The notes under the pieces are model-generated. The model searched no databases, had not been told where the DNA came from, and was given only the letters and a program-made list of their open reading frames with translations. The position numbers and the translations under genes were made by a program. A stretch of DNA of 64,000 nucleotides from contig CAZSZO010000018.1 in the NCBI GenBank assembly GCA_964611125.1, positions 11,561 to 75,560 of the forward strand, given 5' to 3'. The DNA is from JAEUIX01 sp964611125 (GTDB lineage: Bacteria; Planctomycetota; Phycisphaerae; Phycisphaerales; UBA1924). Of this stretch, positions 42,657 through 51,466 are shown one piece after another. The number at the start of each line of letters is the position of its first letter. The stretch's first letter is position 1.

Positions 42657-44567
42657 TCACCGGCCGATGGGTTCGACCTGCTTCGCCTTCTCGGCCTGCT
42701 CCTGCTCCGCCTTCCGCTCGTCCACGCCCTTGGGCAGCACCAGCTTGAGCTGCTTGGCCAGCCGGTCGTGCTCGAGCAGCCCGCCGCGATCATCGACCAG
42801 CTGACCCGACTCGCGCCGCTCCAGCCCGGCCGTCACCTGCCGGAACCGCTCGATCGTCAGCGGCGTGAACCCCGTCAGCCGCGCCACCGCCACCCCCAGC
42901 TTCGACGGCAGCGCCACGGCCACGTACTGGTCCGTCGGCGGCAAGGTGCTGATCGCCACCGTCGGATCCAGCCGCGCCATCCGCTCGCCCATCGCGTCCA
43001 TGAACGCCTTCGCATTCGCCGGCGAGTTCTGCGGCTGCACCGAGTTCCGCGTCACCCGCACGTTCGAGCGCAGGTCGGCCGTCAGCCCGCCTGTCTGCTT
43101 CACCTGCTCGATCATCTCGTCGAAGCCCTGGGCCGCCGCCAGCGCCTCCAGGCGCGCCGTCGTCCCCGCAAGCTTCTCGAACTCGGCCGCCCGCTTGCAG
43201 TCGTTGATCACCTGGGCCCTCACCTCCGCCAGCGCTTCCGCCGGCGACTCGTCAGCCGCCTCCAGCACCGTCAGGAAGCACCGGTTCTGCAGGAAGTCAT
43301 CCAGCCCGTCCGCGTACGGCACCCCGGCCTGGATCATCACTTCGCGCGGCCCATCCCCGGGCTTGCGCAGCTCCTTCACCTCCGCCAAGATCCGGTCGAT
43401 CGTCAGGAACTGACGGTTCTTGCGGATCGCAATCTGGTTCAGCCCCGGCAGCGTCCGCAGCTCCCCCACCCCCACCCACGCCTGATCCCGCACCGTCACC
43501 CGCGGCGGCGGAATGTCCACCCCCGTCTGCTGCTTCACCCGCTCGACGATCTTGACCGCCAGCTCCGCCATCTTCGGCCGGCGGGCCGCCCAGTCGGCCG
43601 GCAGCACGCGATAGCCGTCTTTCTCAGGCAGCGTGTTGCACGCCGCGAGCACCTCGCTCTGATACGCCCGCAGCGCCTCCTGGAAGACCTTGTCAGCCGC
43701 CTCCTTCCGCAAGGCCAGCTCGATGGCGTCGCGCCGCTTGTCGGGGTCGGCCTGGTCCTTGGCCTGCTGCGGATCGCGCACCCGCTTGGCCACCTCGACG
43801 GCGCTCACCCGGATCGCCCGCTCCACCCCCGCCCGGTCCATCTCGAGATACTCAAGCCGGTACCGCCGCGGCCGCAGATACCCGAAAGCGCTGTCGCCCT
43901 CCCCGGCTCGCTTGTCCTTGTACTTGTCGAAGTGCGCCTGCAACTGCTCCTCGCTCGGATCGGCGATGAAGGCCACATTGGAATCGACGCCCACGAAGCA
44001 CACCTGCACCTCGGCCTCTTCCAGCAGTTCCTTCGCCCGGCGCAGCAGCCGGTTCTCCGACACCTTCGGGGCCGTCATGAACGCCTGCTGCATCCGCATC
44101 ACGCCCCGCGCCGCCGCCAGGGCCAGGTCCGTCTCACGCGGCCCCAGCCGGTAGTCCGCTCCCACCCGCGCCCGCGCCTCGACGATCTTCTCAACCTCGG
44201 CCGACGCCGCCTGACCGAACCGGGCCTCAGCCGCGTCGCGGATCAGCTGCGGGCCGCTCGACGCCCCGCCGTAGAACCCGCCCAGCCGAGCCGCCTCGCG
44301 AGCCAGGATCCAGTGGTCGCCGCGATCTTCGATCCCCAGCCCCGCCGGCACCAGCCCGCTCGTCAGCCGCGAGACCACCTGCACCTGCCCGTTCGCCTCC
44401 ATCGCCTCCTGCTGCGAAATGCTCCGGCCGGCGATCGTCATCACCGTGTGCGACAACCCGTCGCGCCCCAGCTGCGACAGCACCGACCCCAGCAGGAACG
44501 CCACCATCAGCAGCACGCCGACGAAGACCAGAAGCACCTTGCTGTACTTGCGAAGAAACTTGAGCAT
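42657..44567 (-). CDS. SurA/PpiD-like membrane-anchored periplasmic protein
   Basis: The 636-residue product has one N-terminal membrane helix (about 10-31, 'VLLVFVGVLLMVAFLLGSVL') and a long charged, helical exterior. 'TIAGRSISQQEAMEA' and the following helices resemble the SurA/PpiD chaperone N-domain. I cannot find a parvulin rotamase signature, so it may be a chaperone without isomerase activity. The start ATG 44567 has GGAG 6 nt upstream. It is about 160 bp downstream of rpsD on the same strand. A role in folding exported proteins is inferred. Confidence 0.75.
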   Translation of the reverse strand: MLKFLRKYSKVLLVFVGVLLMVAFLLGSVLSQLGRDGLSHTVMTIAGRSISQQEAMEANGQVQVVSRLTSGLVPAGLGIEDRGDHWILAREAARLGGFYGGASSGPQLIRDAAEARFGQAASAEVEKIVEARARVGADYRLGPRETDLALAAARGVMRMQQAFMTAPKVSENRLLRRAKELLEEAEVQVCFVGVDSNVAFIADPSEEQLQAHFDKYKDKRAGEGDSAFGYLRPRRYRLEYLEMDRAGVERAIRVSAVEVAKRVRDPQQAKDQADPDKRRDAIELALRKEAADKVFQEALRAYQSEVLAACNTLPEKDGYRVLPADWAARRPKMAELAVKIVERVKQQTGVDIPPPRVTVRDQAWVGVGELRTLPGLNQIAIRKNRQFLTIDRILAEVKELRKPGDGPREVMIQAGVPYADGLDDFLQNRCFLTVLEAADESPAEALAEVRAQVINDCKRAAEFEKLAGTTARLEALAAAQGFDEMIEQVKQTGGLTADLRSNVRVTRNSVQPQNSPANAKAFMDAMGERMARLDPTVAISTLPPTDQYVAVALPSKLGVAVARLTGFTPLTIERFRQVTAGLERRESGQLVDDRGGLLEHDRLAKQLKLVLPKGVDERKAEQEQAEKAKQVEPIGR

Positions 44568-44728
44568 CCACGGCTCCGGTGGCGGGTGAGCCCCTCCGCC
44601 GGCCCGGCGAGCGCCGGCCGACAGTCGATGGGCCGCAATGATAGAGGCCCGGTCGCGCCGCGACCGGGCCCCGGATAAGGCGACAGCTTCTCGGCCCCAG
44701 GCCCGATGCCCGGAAAGCCCCCAGCGCT

Positions 44729-45328
44729 TTACCGATAGAACTCGATGATCAGGTTCGGGTTCACGTCGAAGGGGATCTGGTCCGACGTCGGCGACGCCAC
44801 CACCCGCGCCTGCAGCTCGCCGGGGTTAAAGTCGATCCACTGCGGAACCTCGTGCCCGCCCATGCTCTCCATGTTCTCACGCACGAGCTTCTGGATCTTC
44901 GGCTTCACCGTGATCACATCGCCCGGCTGCACGCTGTAGCTCGGCCGGTCGGTCTTGCGGCCGTTCACCAGCACGTGCCCGTGGGCCACCAGCTGACGCG
45001 CCGCCCAGATCGTCCGCGCCATACCCGTCCGCCGCATCAGGTTGTCCAGACGCGACTCCAGGAACCGCATCAGCATCTCGCCCGTGTTGCCCTTGGCCCG
45101 CTCGGCCAGGGCCATGTACCGGCGGAACTGCGCCTCGAGCACGCAGTAGTGGAACCGCACCTTCTGCTTCTCATTCAGACGCAGGCCGTAGTCGCGCAGA
45201 CGCCGCCCGCGAAAGCCGTGCATGCCGGGGTACACCAGCTGCCGCTTCGACGTGTGCTTGGCATTGTTCTCAACCGGCACACCCACGCGCCGCGACAGCT
45301 TGACCTTGGGACCAATGTAACGAGCCAT
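44729..45328 (-). CDS. rpsD: 30S ribosomal protein S4
   Basis: This 199-residue primary 16S rRNA binder initiates small-subunit assembly. It starts 'MARYIGPKVKLSRRVG' at ATG 45328 with GGAGG 7 nt upstream, has the S4 RNA-binding fold 'RTIWAARQLVAHGHVLVNGRK' and ends in IEFYR, as usual. It is not within a ribosomal operon here; instead it stands alone with its own promoter and a leader of about 140 nt. S4 often represses its own mRNA in other bacteria, so this leader is a candidate for such control. Confidence 0.95.
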   Translation of the reverse strand: MARYIGPKVKLSRRVGVPVENNAKHTSKRQLVYPGMHGFRGRRLRDYGLRLNEKQKVRFHYCVLEAQFRRYMALAERAKGNTGEMLMRFLESRLDNLMRRTGMARTIWAARQLVAHGHVLVNGRKTDRPSYSVQPGDVITVKPKIQKLVRENMESMGGHEVPQWIDFNPGELQARVVASPTSDQIPFDVNPNLIIEFYR

Positions 45329-45477
45329 GGCGAAACCTCCGTCACCGCAAAGGCCCAAAGCCCCGCGGCGTGCCCGCCTCCTGAACCAGCGTGAGCTGGC
45401 CGGGGCGAGCGACCTGCCGGATGCCCGCGACTGCGGACCGGCGTGAAGATCCGGGCACAGTGCCTGGAAGGGAGAGG

Positions 45478-45506
45478 ATGAAAGCCGCCACCTCCCCTCA
45501 GGTCAA
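45478..45506 (-). promoter_or_regulatory. Promoter of rpsD
   Basis: On the minus strand TTGACC (45506-45501) and TTTCAT (45483-45478) are separated by 17 nt. Transcription would start near 45471 and give a 5' leader of about 143 nt before the rpsD ATG. Confidence 0.6.
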
Positions 45507-45532
45507 GCCCTCTTGCGTGAGAAACTACCCGT

Positions 45533-47014
45533 TTAGGGGGCTTTTGCCACGCCCGCGCCCGGCACCCCCTCCACCCCATACACCGCGACCGGCGCGCCGC
45601 GCCCCTTGACATGGATCTCGCCCAGCCGCGCCAGCTTCACCGCCCCGCGACACCCATCAAAGGTCGACTCGCTCACCAGGACCTCCACCCCCAGCTCCTT
45701 GGTCGCGCTCTCGAGCCGCGACGCCACGTTCACCGTGTCCCCCACGGCGGTGTACTGCATCCGCTGCGATGACCCGATGTTCCCCACGATCGCCGCGCCG
45801 CTGTGCACCCCCACGCCGATCCGCACTTCCGGCTTCCCCTCGGCCTTCCACTTGGCCCGCAGGCCGGCCAGGGCCTCCTGCATCTCCACCGCCGCGCGCA
45901 CCGCGTGCTCTTCCTGCAGCGGGTCGTCGCCCGGCGCCCCGAAGAACGCCATGATCCCGTCGCCGATGAACTTGTCGAGCGTCCCGCCATTCCGCAGGAT
46001 CACATCGATCATCGCCTCGAAGTACTCATTGAGCAGGGCCACCACCTGCTCGGGCCGCATCGACTCTGACAACGTCGTGAACCCGCGGATGTCAGCGAAC
46101 AGCAGCGTCACCCGCCGCCGCTGCCCCTCCAGCTTCGCCCCGTCGGGGTTGCTCAGCACCGTGTCCATCACCTGCTGCGAGACATAACGGGCGAACGACG
46201 AGCGGAGCTTCTCCCGCTCGCGCAGCTTCTCAGCCAGCTCGTTCACCCCGCGCCCGAGCGCCACAAGCTCATCGCTCGCGCCCAGGCCCCGCACCGGCGC
46301 CACCTGCGTGTCCAGCCGCCCCTCCCCCAGCCGCCGCACCGCCTGGTGCACATCGTGCAGCCCCCGCGTCGCCGGCGTCGCCGCCAGCCGGGCTGCGCCC
46401 CACGCCGCCAGCACGGCCGCCAGCAACGCCCCCAGCGCCTGCTTGGCCACATCCAGCAGCTTCCCCTCCACCCGCCCCGCCGGCACATCGATCCCCACCA
46501 TCGCCACCGTCTCGCCCGCGCGGTTCCGCACCGGGGCGAACGCGCTGAACCACCGCCCCAGCGAGTCCTCACGCTCATGCCGGTCCGCCCGGGCCACGCC
46601 GAACTCCACCGGCTCGCCGGCGGAGTGGAACACCTCCCCGGTCATCGATGACCGCTTGAAATCCCCCTCCGCGTTCGCTCCGTACACCAGCGTCCGCCCG
46701 TCCTCGCGCGAGCGCACCAGCGTGAACGCGTACTGCACGAACGCATCCTCCCGCTGGTTCGCGTCCCGGAACGCCCGCAGCTGATCCCGCACGACCGCGT
46801 ACGCCGGGCTCCCCTCATCCTCGCGCGAGCGCACCTGCCCCGCCGCGTCGGCGTCGATCAGCGCCGCCGCCGAGTGCGCCAGCGTCAGGTGCTTGCTCCG
46901 CAGTTCATCGCGGTAGGTCCCCTCAAACTCCCACAGCAGCAGCCCCACCGACAGCGCGGTCGACCCCGCCGCGACCCCCGAGAGCAGAATGACCAGCCTG
47001 GTTCGGTACCGCAT
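45533..47014 (-). CDS. Membrane adenylate/guanylate cyclase with extracellular sensor and HAMP
   Basis: The 493-residue class III nucleotide cyclase has a first membrane helix (about 7-29), an extracytoplasmic sensor of about 160 residues ('SPAYAVVRDQLRAFRDAN', 'RWFSAFAPVRNRAGETVAMV', dCache-like), a second helix (about 190-212), a HAMP linker ('GRGVNELAEKLREREKLRSS') and a catalytic domain with metal sites 'LLFADIRGFTTLSE' and 'FIGDGIMAFFG', plus 'QYTAVGDTVNVASRLE'. ATG 47014 is used; the longer frame to 47074 would overlap the purF promoter region. cAMP is the likely product. It is divergent from purF. Confidence 0.9.
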   Translation of the reverse strand: MRYRTRLVILLSGVAAGSTALSVGLLLWEFEGTYRDELRSKHLTLAHSAAALIDADAAGQVRSREDEGSPAYAVVRDQLRAFRDANQREDAFVQYAFTLVRSREDGRTLVYGANAEGDFKRSSMTGEVFHSAGEPVEFGVARADRHEREDSLGRWFSAFAPVRNRAGETVAMVGIDVPAGRVEGKLLDVAKQALGALLAAVLAAWGAARLAATPATRGLHDVHQAVRRLGEGRLDTQVAPVRGLGASDELVALGRGVNELAEKLREREKLRSSFARYVSQQVMDTVLSNPDGAKLEGQRRRVTLLFADIRGFTTLSESMRPEQVVALLNEYFEAMIDVILRNGGTLDKFIGDGIMAFFGAPGDDPLQEEHAVRAAVEMQEALAGLRAKWKAEGKPEVRIGVGVHSGAAIVGNIGSSQRMQYTAVGDTVNVASRLESATKELGVEVLVSESTFDGCRGAVKLARLGEIHVKGRGAPVAVYGVEGVPGAGVAKAP

Positions 47015-47077
47015 GCTCCAAGTGTCGGTCGGTCGCGCCCCCGGCGTGAAAAGGTTCTCGCCCTCCTCCCCCACCCC

Positions 47078-47083
47078 TATCCT
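47078..47083 (+). promoter_or_regulatory. -10-like hexamer of purF (leaderless start)
   Basis: TATCCT ends 6 nt before ATG 47090 and no Shine-Dalgarno is visible. A weak TTCTCG lies at 17-nt spacing upstream. Confidence 0.45.
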
Positions 47084-47089
47084 GTCTTC

Positions 47090-48640
47090 ATGCCCTCACT
47101 CCCTCAGCTCCGCCATCAGGATTATGAAGCCAAGGAGAAATGCGGCGTCTTCGCCGTCTGGGGCTCAACAGAACACGCCAGCAAAACCTATTACGGCCTC
47201 TACGCCCAGCAGCACCGCGGGCAGGAGGCCGCCGGCATCGCCATCTCTGACGGCCGCTCGATCGTCGGCCACACCGGCCCCGGCCTGGTCGCCGAGGTCT
47301 TCTCCTCCGCCACACTCGCCCAGCTCAACCGCCACGGCCACCCCGCCCCCGCTCTCGCCCAGCCGCGCACCAACGGCGCGCACGCCGCCGCCCCCGGCCA
47401 GCCCGATGCCCCCGCCCATCCCCTCCCCATCGCCCCCGCCGGCGGCGGGGCCATCGGCCACACCCGCTACTCCACCGCCGGCGGCTCGCTCGCCTGCAAC
47501 GCCCAGCCGCTGCTCGAGCAGTACGTCCGGGGCCAGGTCGCCATCGCCCACAACGGCAACCTCGTCAACGCCACCGCCCAGCGCCGCCTTTTCGAAGAAG
47601 CCGGCCACCTCTTCCACACCACCAGCGACACCGAGGTCATCATCCACCTCCTCGCCTCCCCCGAGCAGCAGCGCAGCGTCGACCCCCTCGCCGAGACCCT
47701 CCGCCGGCTTCAGGGCGCCTTCAGCCTCGTCTTCCTCTTCCCCGATCGCATCGAGGCCGCACGCGACCCCTGGGGCTGGCGCCCCCTCGTGCTCGGGCGC
47801 CTCCCCGACGGCGGCCATGTCGTCGCCAGCGAGACCGTCGCCCTCGATGTCGTCGGCGCCGCGCTCATCCGCGAGATCGAGCCCGGCGAGATCGTCACCC
47901 TCTCCGCCCAGGGCGTCTCCTCCCGCCGCTACGCCCCACCCGCCCGCCCGCTGGCCATGTGCGTCTTCGAACACGTGTACTTCGCCAGCCCCGCCAGCAA
48001 CGTCTTCGGCCAGAATGTCCAGCTCGTCCGCGAGTCGCTCGGCGCCCGCCTCGCCCTCGAATCACCCGCCCCCGCCGACGTCGTCATCCCCATGCCCGAT
48101 TCCGGCCGCTCCGCCGCCATCGGCTACGCCCGCCAGAGCGGCCTCCCCCTCCAGGAAGGCATCGTCCCCAACCGCTACGTCGGCCGCACCTTCATCAAGC
48201 CCACCCAGGCCGCCCGCGCCGCCGCCGTGCGCCTCAAGCTCAACGTCATCTCCGAGATCGTCGGCGGCAAACGCATCGTCGTCGTCGACGACTCCATCGT
48301 CCGCGGCACCACGACCAAGGCCAAGGTCGAACAGATCCGCGCCGCCGGCGCCAGCGAGATCCACCTCCGCATCTCCTGCCCGCCCATCCGCCACCCCTGC
48401 TATTTCGGCGTCGATTTCGCCACCCGCGAGCAGCTCATCGCCCACAAGAAAACCGTCGAGGAGATCCGCGCGTTCCTCGCCGTCGACTCCCTCGCCTACC
48501 TCTCCCTCGACGGCATGCTCGCCTGCATGAAGCACGCCTCCGCCGACTACTGCACCGCCTGCTTCAGCGGCGACTACCGCATCGATATCGACCACCCCAC
48601 CACCGGCGAAGTCGTCAGCGCCCAGATGAACATGTTCTGA
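47090..48640 (+). CDS. purF: Amidophosphoribosyltransferase
   Basis: The 516-residue enzyme makes phosphoribosylamine from PRPP and glutamine, the first purine step. The start ATG 47090 gives 'MPSLPQLRHQDYEAKEKCGV'. Cys18 (EKCGVFA) would be the glutaminase nucleophile after removal of a propeptide. The PRPP motif is 'RIVVVDDSIVRGTT'. Cysteines in 'LAMCVFEHVYFA', 'CPPIRHPCYFGVD' and 'YCTACFSGDY' match the [4Fe-4S] ligands of the Bacillus type. A Pro/Ala-rich insertion of about 40 residues (about 80-120) sits in the glutaminase domain before 'GHTRYST'. Confidence 0.95.
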   Translation: MPSLPQLRHQDYEAKEKCGVFAVWGSTEHASKTYYGLYAQQHRGQEAAGIAISDGRSIVGHTGPGLVAEVFSSATLAQLNRHGHPAPALAQPRTNGAHAAAPGQPDAPAHPLPIAPAGGGAIGHTRYSTAGGSLACNAQPLLEQYVRGQVAIAHNGNLVNATAQRRLFEEAGHLFHTTSDTEVIIHLLASPEQQRSVDPLAETLRRLQGAFSLVFLFPDRIEAARDPWGWRPLVLGRLPDGGHVVASETVALDVVGAALIREIEPGEIVTLSAQGVSSRRYAPPARPLAMCVFEHVYFASPASNVFGQNVQLVRESLGARLALESPAPADVVIPMPDSGRSAAIGYARQSGLPLQEGIVPNRYVGRTFIKPTQAARAAAVRLKLNVISEIVGGKRIVVVDDSIVRGTTTKAKVEQIRAAGASEIHLRISCPPIRHPCYFGVDFATREQLIAHKKTVEEIRAFLAVDSLAYLSLDGMLACMKHASADYCTACFSGDYRIDIDHPTTGEVVSAQMNMF

Positions 48641-48701
48641 GCGACCCGGCCTCGCGCGGGAGCGAAGCCCGCGTCCCGCCCCCCCGGAGCATGCCCCCTC
48701 C

Positions 48702-49520
48702 ATGCCCCTCTCCGCCGCCAACGTCTCCTACGCCTACCAGCACGATCGCCCGGTCCTGCAGGGTGTTTCCGCCTCGTTTCCCCCCGCCGCCCTCTCCGTC
48801 CTCCTGGGCCCCAACGGCAGCGGCAAATCCACCCTCCTTCGCCTCCTGCTGGGGGCCCTCAGGCCCTCCAGCGCCGCTGGCCACTCCCCTGGCGCCGTCC
48901 GCCTCGACGGACGCGACACCGCCGCCTTCCGCGGCCGCGAGCGGGCCGCACGCTTCGCCTTCATCCCCCAGCGGCCCGCCCTCTGGGCCCCCTTCACCGT
49001 CCGCGAGTACGTCGCGCTCGGCCGCCACGCCCTCCCCGCCAACCCGGCCGCCGTCACCGGCGCGCTGACCCGTCTCGAACTCGCCGACCGCGCCGATGAC
49101 CCCTTCGCCGCCCTCAGCGCCGGTCAGCAGCAGCGGGCCGCCCTCGCCCGCGTGCTCGCCCAGGTCACGGGCCCCACTCGAGCCCCCGGGCCCGCCGCCG
49201 GCGCCCCCTGCATCCTCGCCGATGAGCCCGTCTCCGCCATGGACCCGCGCCACGGCCTGCAGGCCATGGGGGTCCTCGCCGAGCTCGCCCGCCTCGGCGC
49301 CACCGTCATCGTGGTGCTCCACGACTTCACCCTCGCCGCCCGCTTCGCGTCGCACGCCACGCTCCTTGATGATCAGGGCCGCGTCGCCGCTTCCGGACCC
49401 GCTCGCCAGGTCCTCACGCCCGATGTGCTCTCTGGGGTCTTCGCGACCCCCTTCCTCCGTCTGGGCGCCGACGACGCCCCCGTCCTCGTCCCGGCCCAGT
49501 TGTCGTCCCCGGCCGCCTAG
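48702..49520 (+). CDS. ABC transporter ATP-binding protein, FecE/BtuD-like
   Basis: This 272-residue ATPase has Walker A 'LLGPNGSGKSTLL', Q-loop 'FAFIPQRPALWAPFTVREYV', signature 'ALSAGQQQRAALARVLAQ', Walker B 'CILADEPVSAMDP' and H-loop 'VIVVLHDFTLAARFA'. It is closest in pattern to the iron-siderophore and B12 import family. No permease or binding protein is next to it, and a hypothetical gene follows. An Ala/Pro insertion splits signature and Walker B. It may serve a transporter encoded elsewhere. Confidence 0.88.
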   Translation: MPLSAANVSYAYQHDRPVLQGVSASFPPAALSVLLGPNGSGKSTLLRLLLGALRPSSAAGHSPGAVRLDGRDTAAFRGRERAARFAFIPQRPALWAPFTVREYVALGRHALPANPAAVTGALTRLELADRADDPFAALSAGQQQRAALARVLAQVTGPTRAPGPAAGAPCILADEPVSAMDPRHGLQAMGVLAELARLGATVIVVLHDFTLAARFASHATLLDDQGRVAASGPARQVLTPDVLSGVFATPFLRLGADDAPVLVPAQLSSPAA

Positions 49521-49574
49521 CCCTTCACCACCCGCCTCGGCACACCCGTCGAGCTGGCGATACCATCGCTCGCC

Positions 49575-50390
49575 ATGACCAACTACCTCCATCTGATCGT
49601 CATCGCGATCCTGCTGGGCCTCTCGGGCATCTCCTGGGTCGTGCGCCAGTTGCAGGAGAAGGCCCGCGAGAAGGCCGCCGCCGAGCGCAAGCGGCAGCGC
49701 GAAGATGAATACCTCCGCACCGGCCGTTCGAGTTCCTCCGACGAGCCCGCCACCGGCCCCGCCTCCGCCCCGACCACCCCCGCCGACGCCCAGGCCCGCC
49801 TGCGTGAGCTCGCCGCCCGCCGCCAGGCCCAACTTCGTGAGCTCCGCGAGCGCGCCGCCCGCGGGGCCCCGATCAGCGGCCAACTCGGCCCCACTCCCGG
49901 CGGCCAGACCGCGGCGCCACCCGTCGTGCTCGCCCCCTTCGCGCCCATGTCCCCAATGTCGCCGACCGCCCCGGCTCGGCCGCTGGCCCAGCCCCGCCCC
50001 CAGGCCCCCCGCCCCACGCCGCGCCCCCAGCCCGCCCGCTCGGCCCAGCCCTCGATGGGCCCCGCCCGCGACCAGGGGGCCCAGCAGTTCGCCCAGGAAC
50101 AGCGCCGCAAGGCCCTGGAAACCGCCCGCAAAGCCGAAGCCGGCAAACGCGCCGAGCGCACCCGCGACGCCGCCGAGGCCGTGCAAGCCGACGCCCGTCA
50201 CCAGGTGCAGGCTGAGCGCCGCCGCTCCGACGCTCGCGCCAGCGCGGCCGAGGCCGCGCTCCCCGGCCCGCGCGGGCTGTTCCAGGCGCCCACCACCCCC
50301 GAGCAATGGCGCCAGGCCCTGATCCTCTCAGAAGTCCTCGGGCCGCCCCTCGCCGAGCGCCCGCCCAACCGCATGGCCGGCCACATGTAA
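49575..50390 (+). CDS. Membrane-anchored low-complexity protein with SEVLGPP tail
   Basis: The 271-residue product has one membrane helix (about 5-24, 'LHLIVIAILLGLSGISWVV'), a charged coiled-coil-like segment (26-48), long Pro/Ala/Gln-rich stretches and a C-terminal block 'EQWRQALILSEVLGPPLAER'. That short motif, which I have seen described at the end of uncharacterised planctomycete membrane proteins, is the only conserved-looking part. TACCAT lies 8 nt before ATG 49575 and no ribosome site is seen. Function unknown. Confidence 0.7.
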   Translation: MTNYLHLIVIAILLGLSGISWVVRQLQEKAREKAAAERKRQREDEYLRTGRSSSSDEPATGPASAPTTPADAQARLRELAARRQAQLRELRERAARGAPISGQLGPTPGGQTAAPPVVLAPFAPMSPMSPTAPARPLAQPRPQAPRPTPRPQPARSAQPSMGPARDQGAQQFAQEQRRKALETARKAEAGKRAERTRDAAEAVQADARHQVQAERRRSDARASAAEAALPGPRGLFQAPTTPEQWRQALILSEVLGPPLAERPPNRMAGHM

Positions 50391-50404
50391 CGCCCCCGAG
50401 CGCA

Positions 50405-51397
50405 TCACCGCCGGGCCGCTTCAAACTCCGCCAGCGCCCCGGCCGCCTGCGGCCCGCGATCCAGCAAGCCCCACGATTCATCCGACCGCCGGATCGTCAC
50501 CCCCAGCACGTTCACGCGCTCGCGGGCCCGCTCCGCCACCACACCCACGCGCTCGGCCAGCCAGCTCAGCGCCGCCACCTCGACCTCCGCTATCCCCAGC
50601 TTCGCCCGCAGCGTCCGCCGCATCCGCACCGCGGTGAACTCCTCGCCCGATGGCGTCACCACCCGGTCCTCCCCCAGCACCTCCACCGTGTGCTCGGCGT
50701 CACCCTGCGTCTTGATCGACCCCGGGTCCCCCATCGGCCGCACCACCATGCGCAGCTTCTGAACAACTGAACCCCCGCCCGCCAGTCCGCTCGGCCACAC
50801 CCGCAGCGGCGGCTCGAACCACGTCACCACGTCATCATCAAACTTCTCCGTCCGCTCCAGCTCCAGGCTTCCATCCTCGCCGATGCGGAAGTGCTCGACG
50901 GTCAGCTCCTCCGTCAGCAGCGCTCCATCACTCCCTTTCCGCTCGCATCGCACCACCCGCCAGCGGGCCCCGGGCGAAGCCGCCAACCCCCCTCCCGCAC
51001 CCCCCACCTGCTCCCTCGGCATCGTCAGCCGCAGCAACTGCTCCTCCCCCACCTCTCCGCCGCCACCCTCCACGATGGCCACCAGCCGCTGCTGGGGCGC
51101 CTCCAGCGGCAGCAACCGCGCGACATCCAGCACGCCGCCCCCCTCAGTCGCCTTCAGCACCGCAAACCGACCCGCCCCGCCCCCGACGCCCGCGGCCGCG
51201 TCGGTCACGTCGCCCGCCGCCCCGCCCGGCTGCCCGCCGGGCATCGTGTCAACACTCGCCCCCCCACCGCCGCACCCGCCCATGAACGCACCCATGGCCC
51301 CCCCCACGGCCAGGGTGATGGCCGTGAGGGCGACCGCCGCGCCGCCCGAAAAGCCCGTTGGCTGCCTCGAACACCCCCGCCCGTCTGGATTGTGCAT
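50405..51397 (-). CDS. Predicted lipoprotein of unknown function
   Basis: This 330-residue frame starts with an extended hydrophobic segment and a lipobox-like FMGGC (Cys42), followed by Gly-rich sequence. The folded part (about 80-330) has beta-rich motifs such as 'RTEKFDDDVVTWFEPPLRVW' and 'TVEVLGEDRVVTPSGEEFTA', resembling DUF3108-like periplasmic proteins only loosely. No catalytic motif is visible. It is convergent with the gene at 49575 and divergent from the HEAT lipoprotein at 51467, with 69 bp between. Confidence 0.7.
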   Translation of the reverse strand: MHNPDGRGCSRQPTGFSGGAAVALTAITLAVGGAMGAFMGGCGGGGASVDTMPGGQPGGAAGDVTDAAAGVGGGAGRFAVLKATEGGGVLDVARLLPLEAPQQRLVAIVEGGGGEVGEEQLLRLTMPREQVGGAGGGLAASPGARWRVVRCERKGSDGALLTEELTVEHFRIGEDGSLELERTEKFDDDVVTWFEPPLRVWPSGLAGGGSVVQKLRMVVRPMGDPGSIKTQGDAEHTVEVLGEDRVVTPSGEEFTAVRMRRTLRAKLGIAEVEVAALSWLAERVGVVAERARERVNVLGVTIRRSDESWGLLDRGPQAAGALAEFEAARR

Positions 51398-51454
51398 GCG
51401 CTTGGCCCTTATCCCCCTGCGTGGCTTGCGTCAGAAAGCCGCGTCCGAAGCCTC

Positions 51455-51460
51455 TATGAT
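51455..51460 (+). promoter_or_regulatory. -10-like hexamer of the HEAT lipoprotein (leaderless start)
   Basis: TATGAT, close to consensus, ends 6 nt before ATG 51467. No ribosome site is needed in this arrangement. No good -35 was found. Confidence 0.45.
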
Positions 51461-51466
51461 AAGGGC

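Noticed and set aside
42768..44678. A 636-codon open frame on the plus strand opposite the SurA/PpiD-like gene
   Set aside because: It mirrors the real gene exactly, is His/Arg/Pro/Leu-rich and has no recognisable domain; it is a by-product of high GC at third positions.
48615..50306. A 563-codon minus-strand open frame across the ABC ATPase and the following gene
   Set aside because: It has Gly/Glu/Ala low complexity and spans two well-supported plus-strand genes, so it is an antisense shadow.
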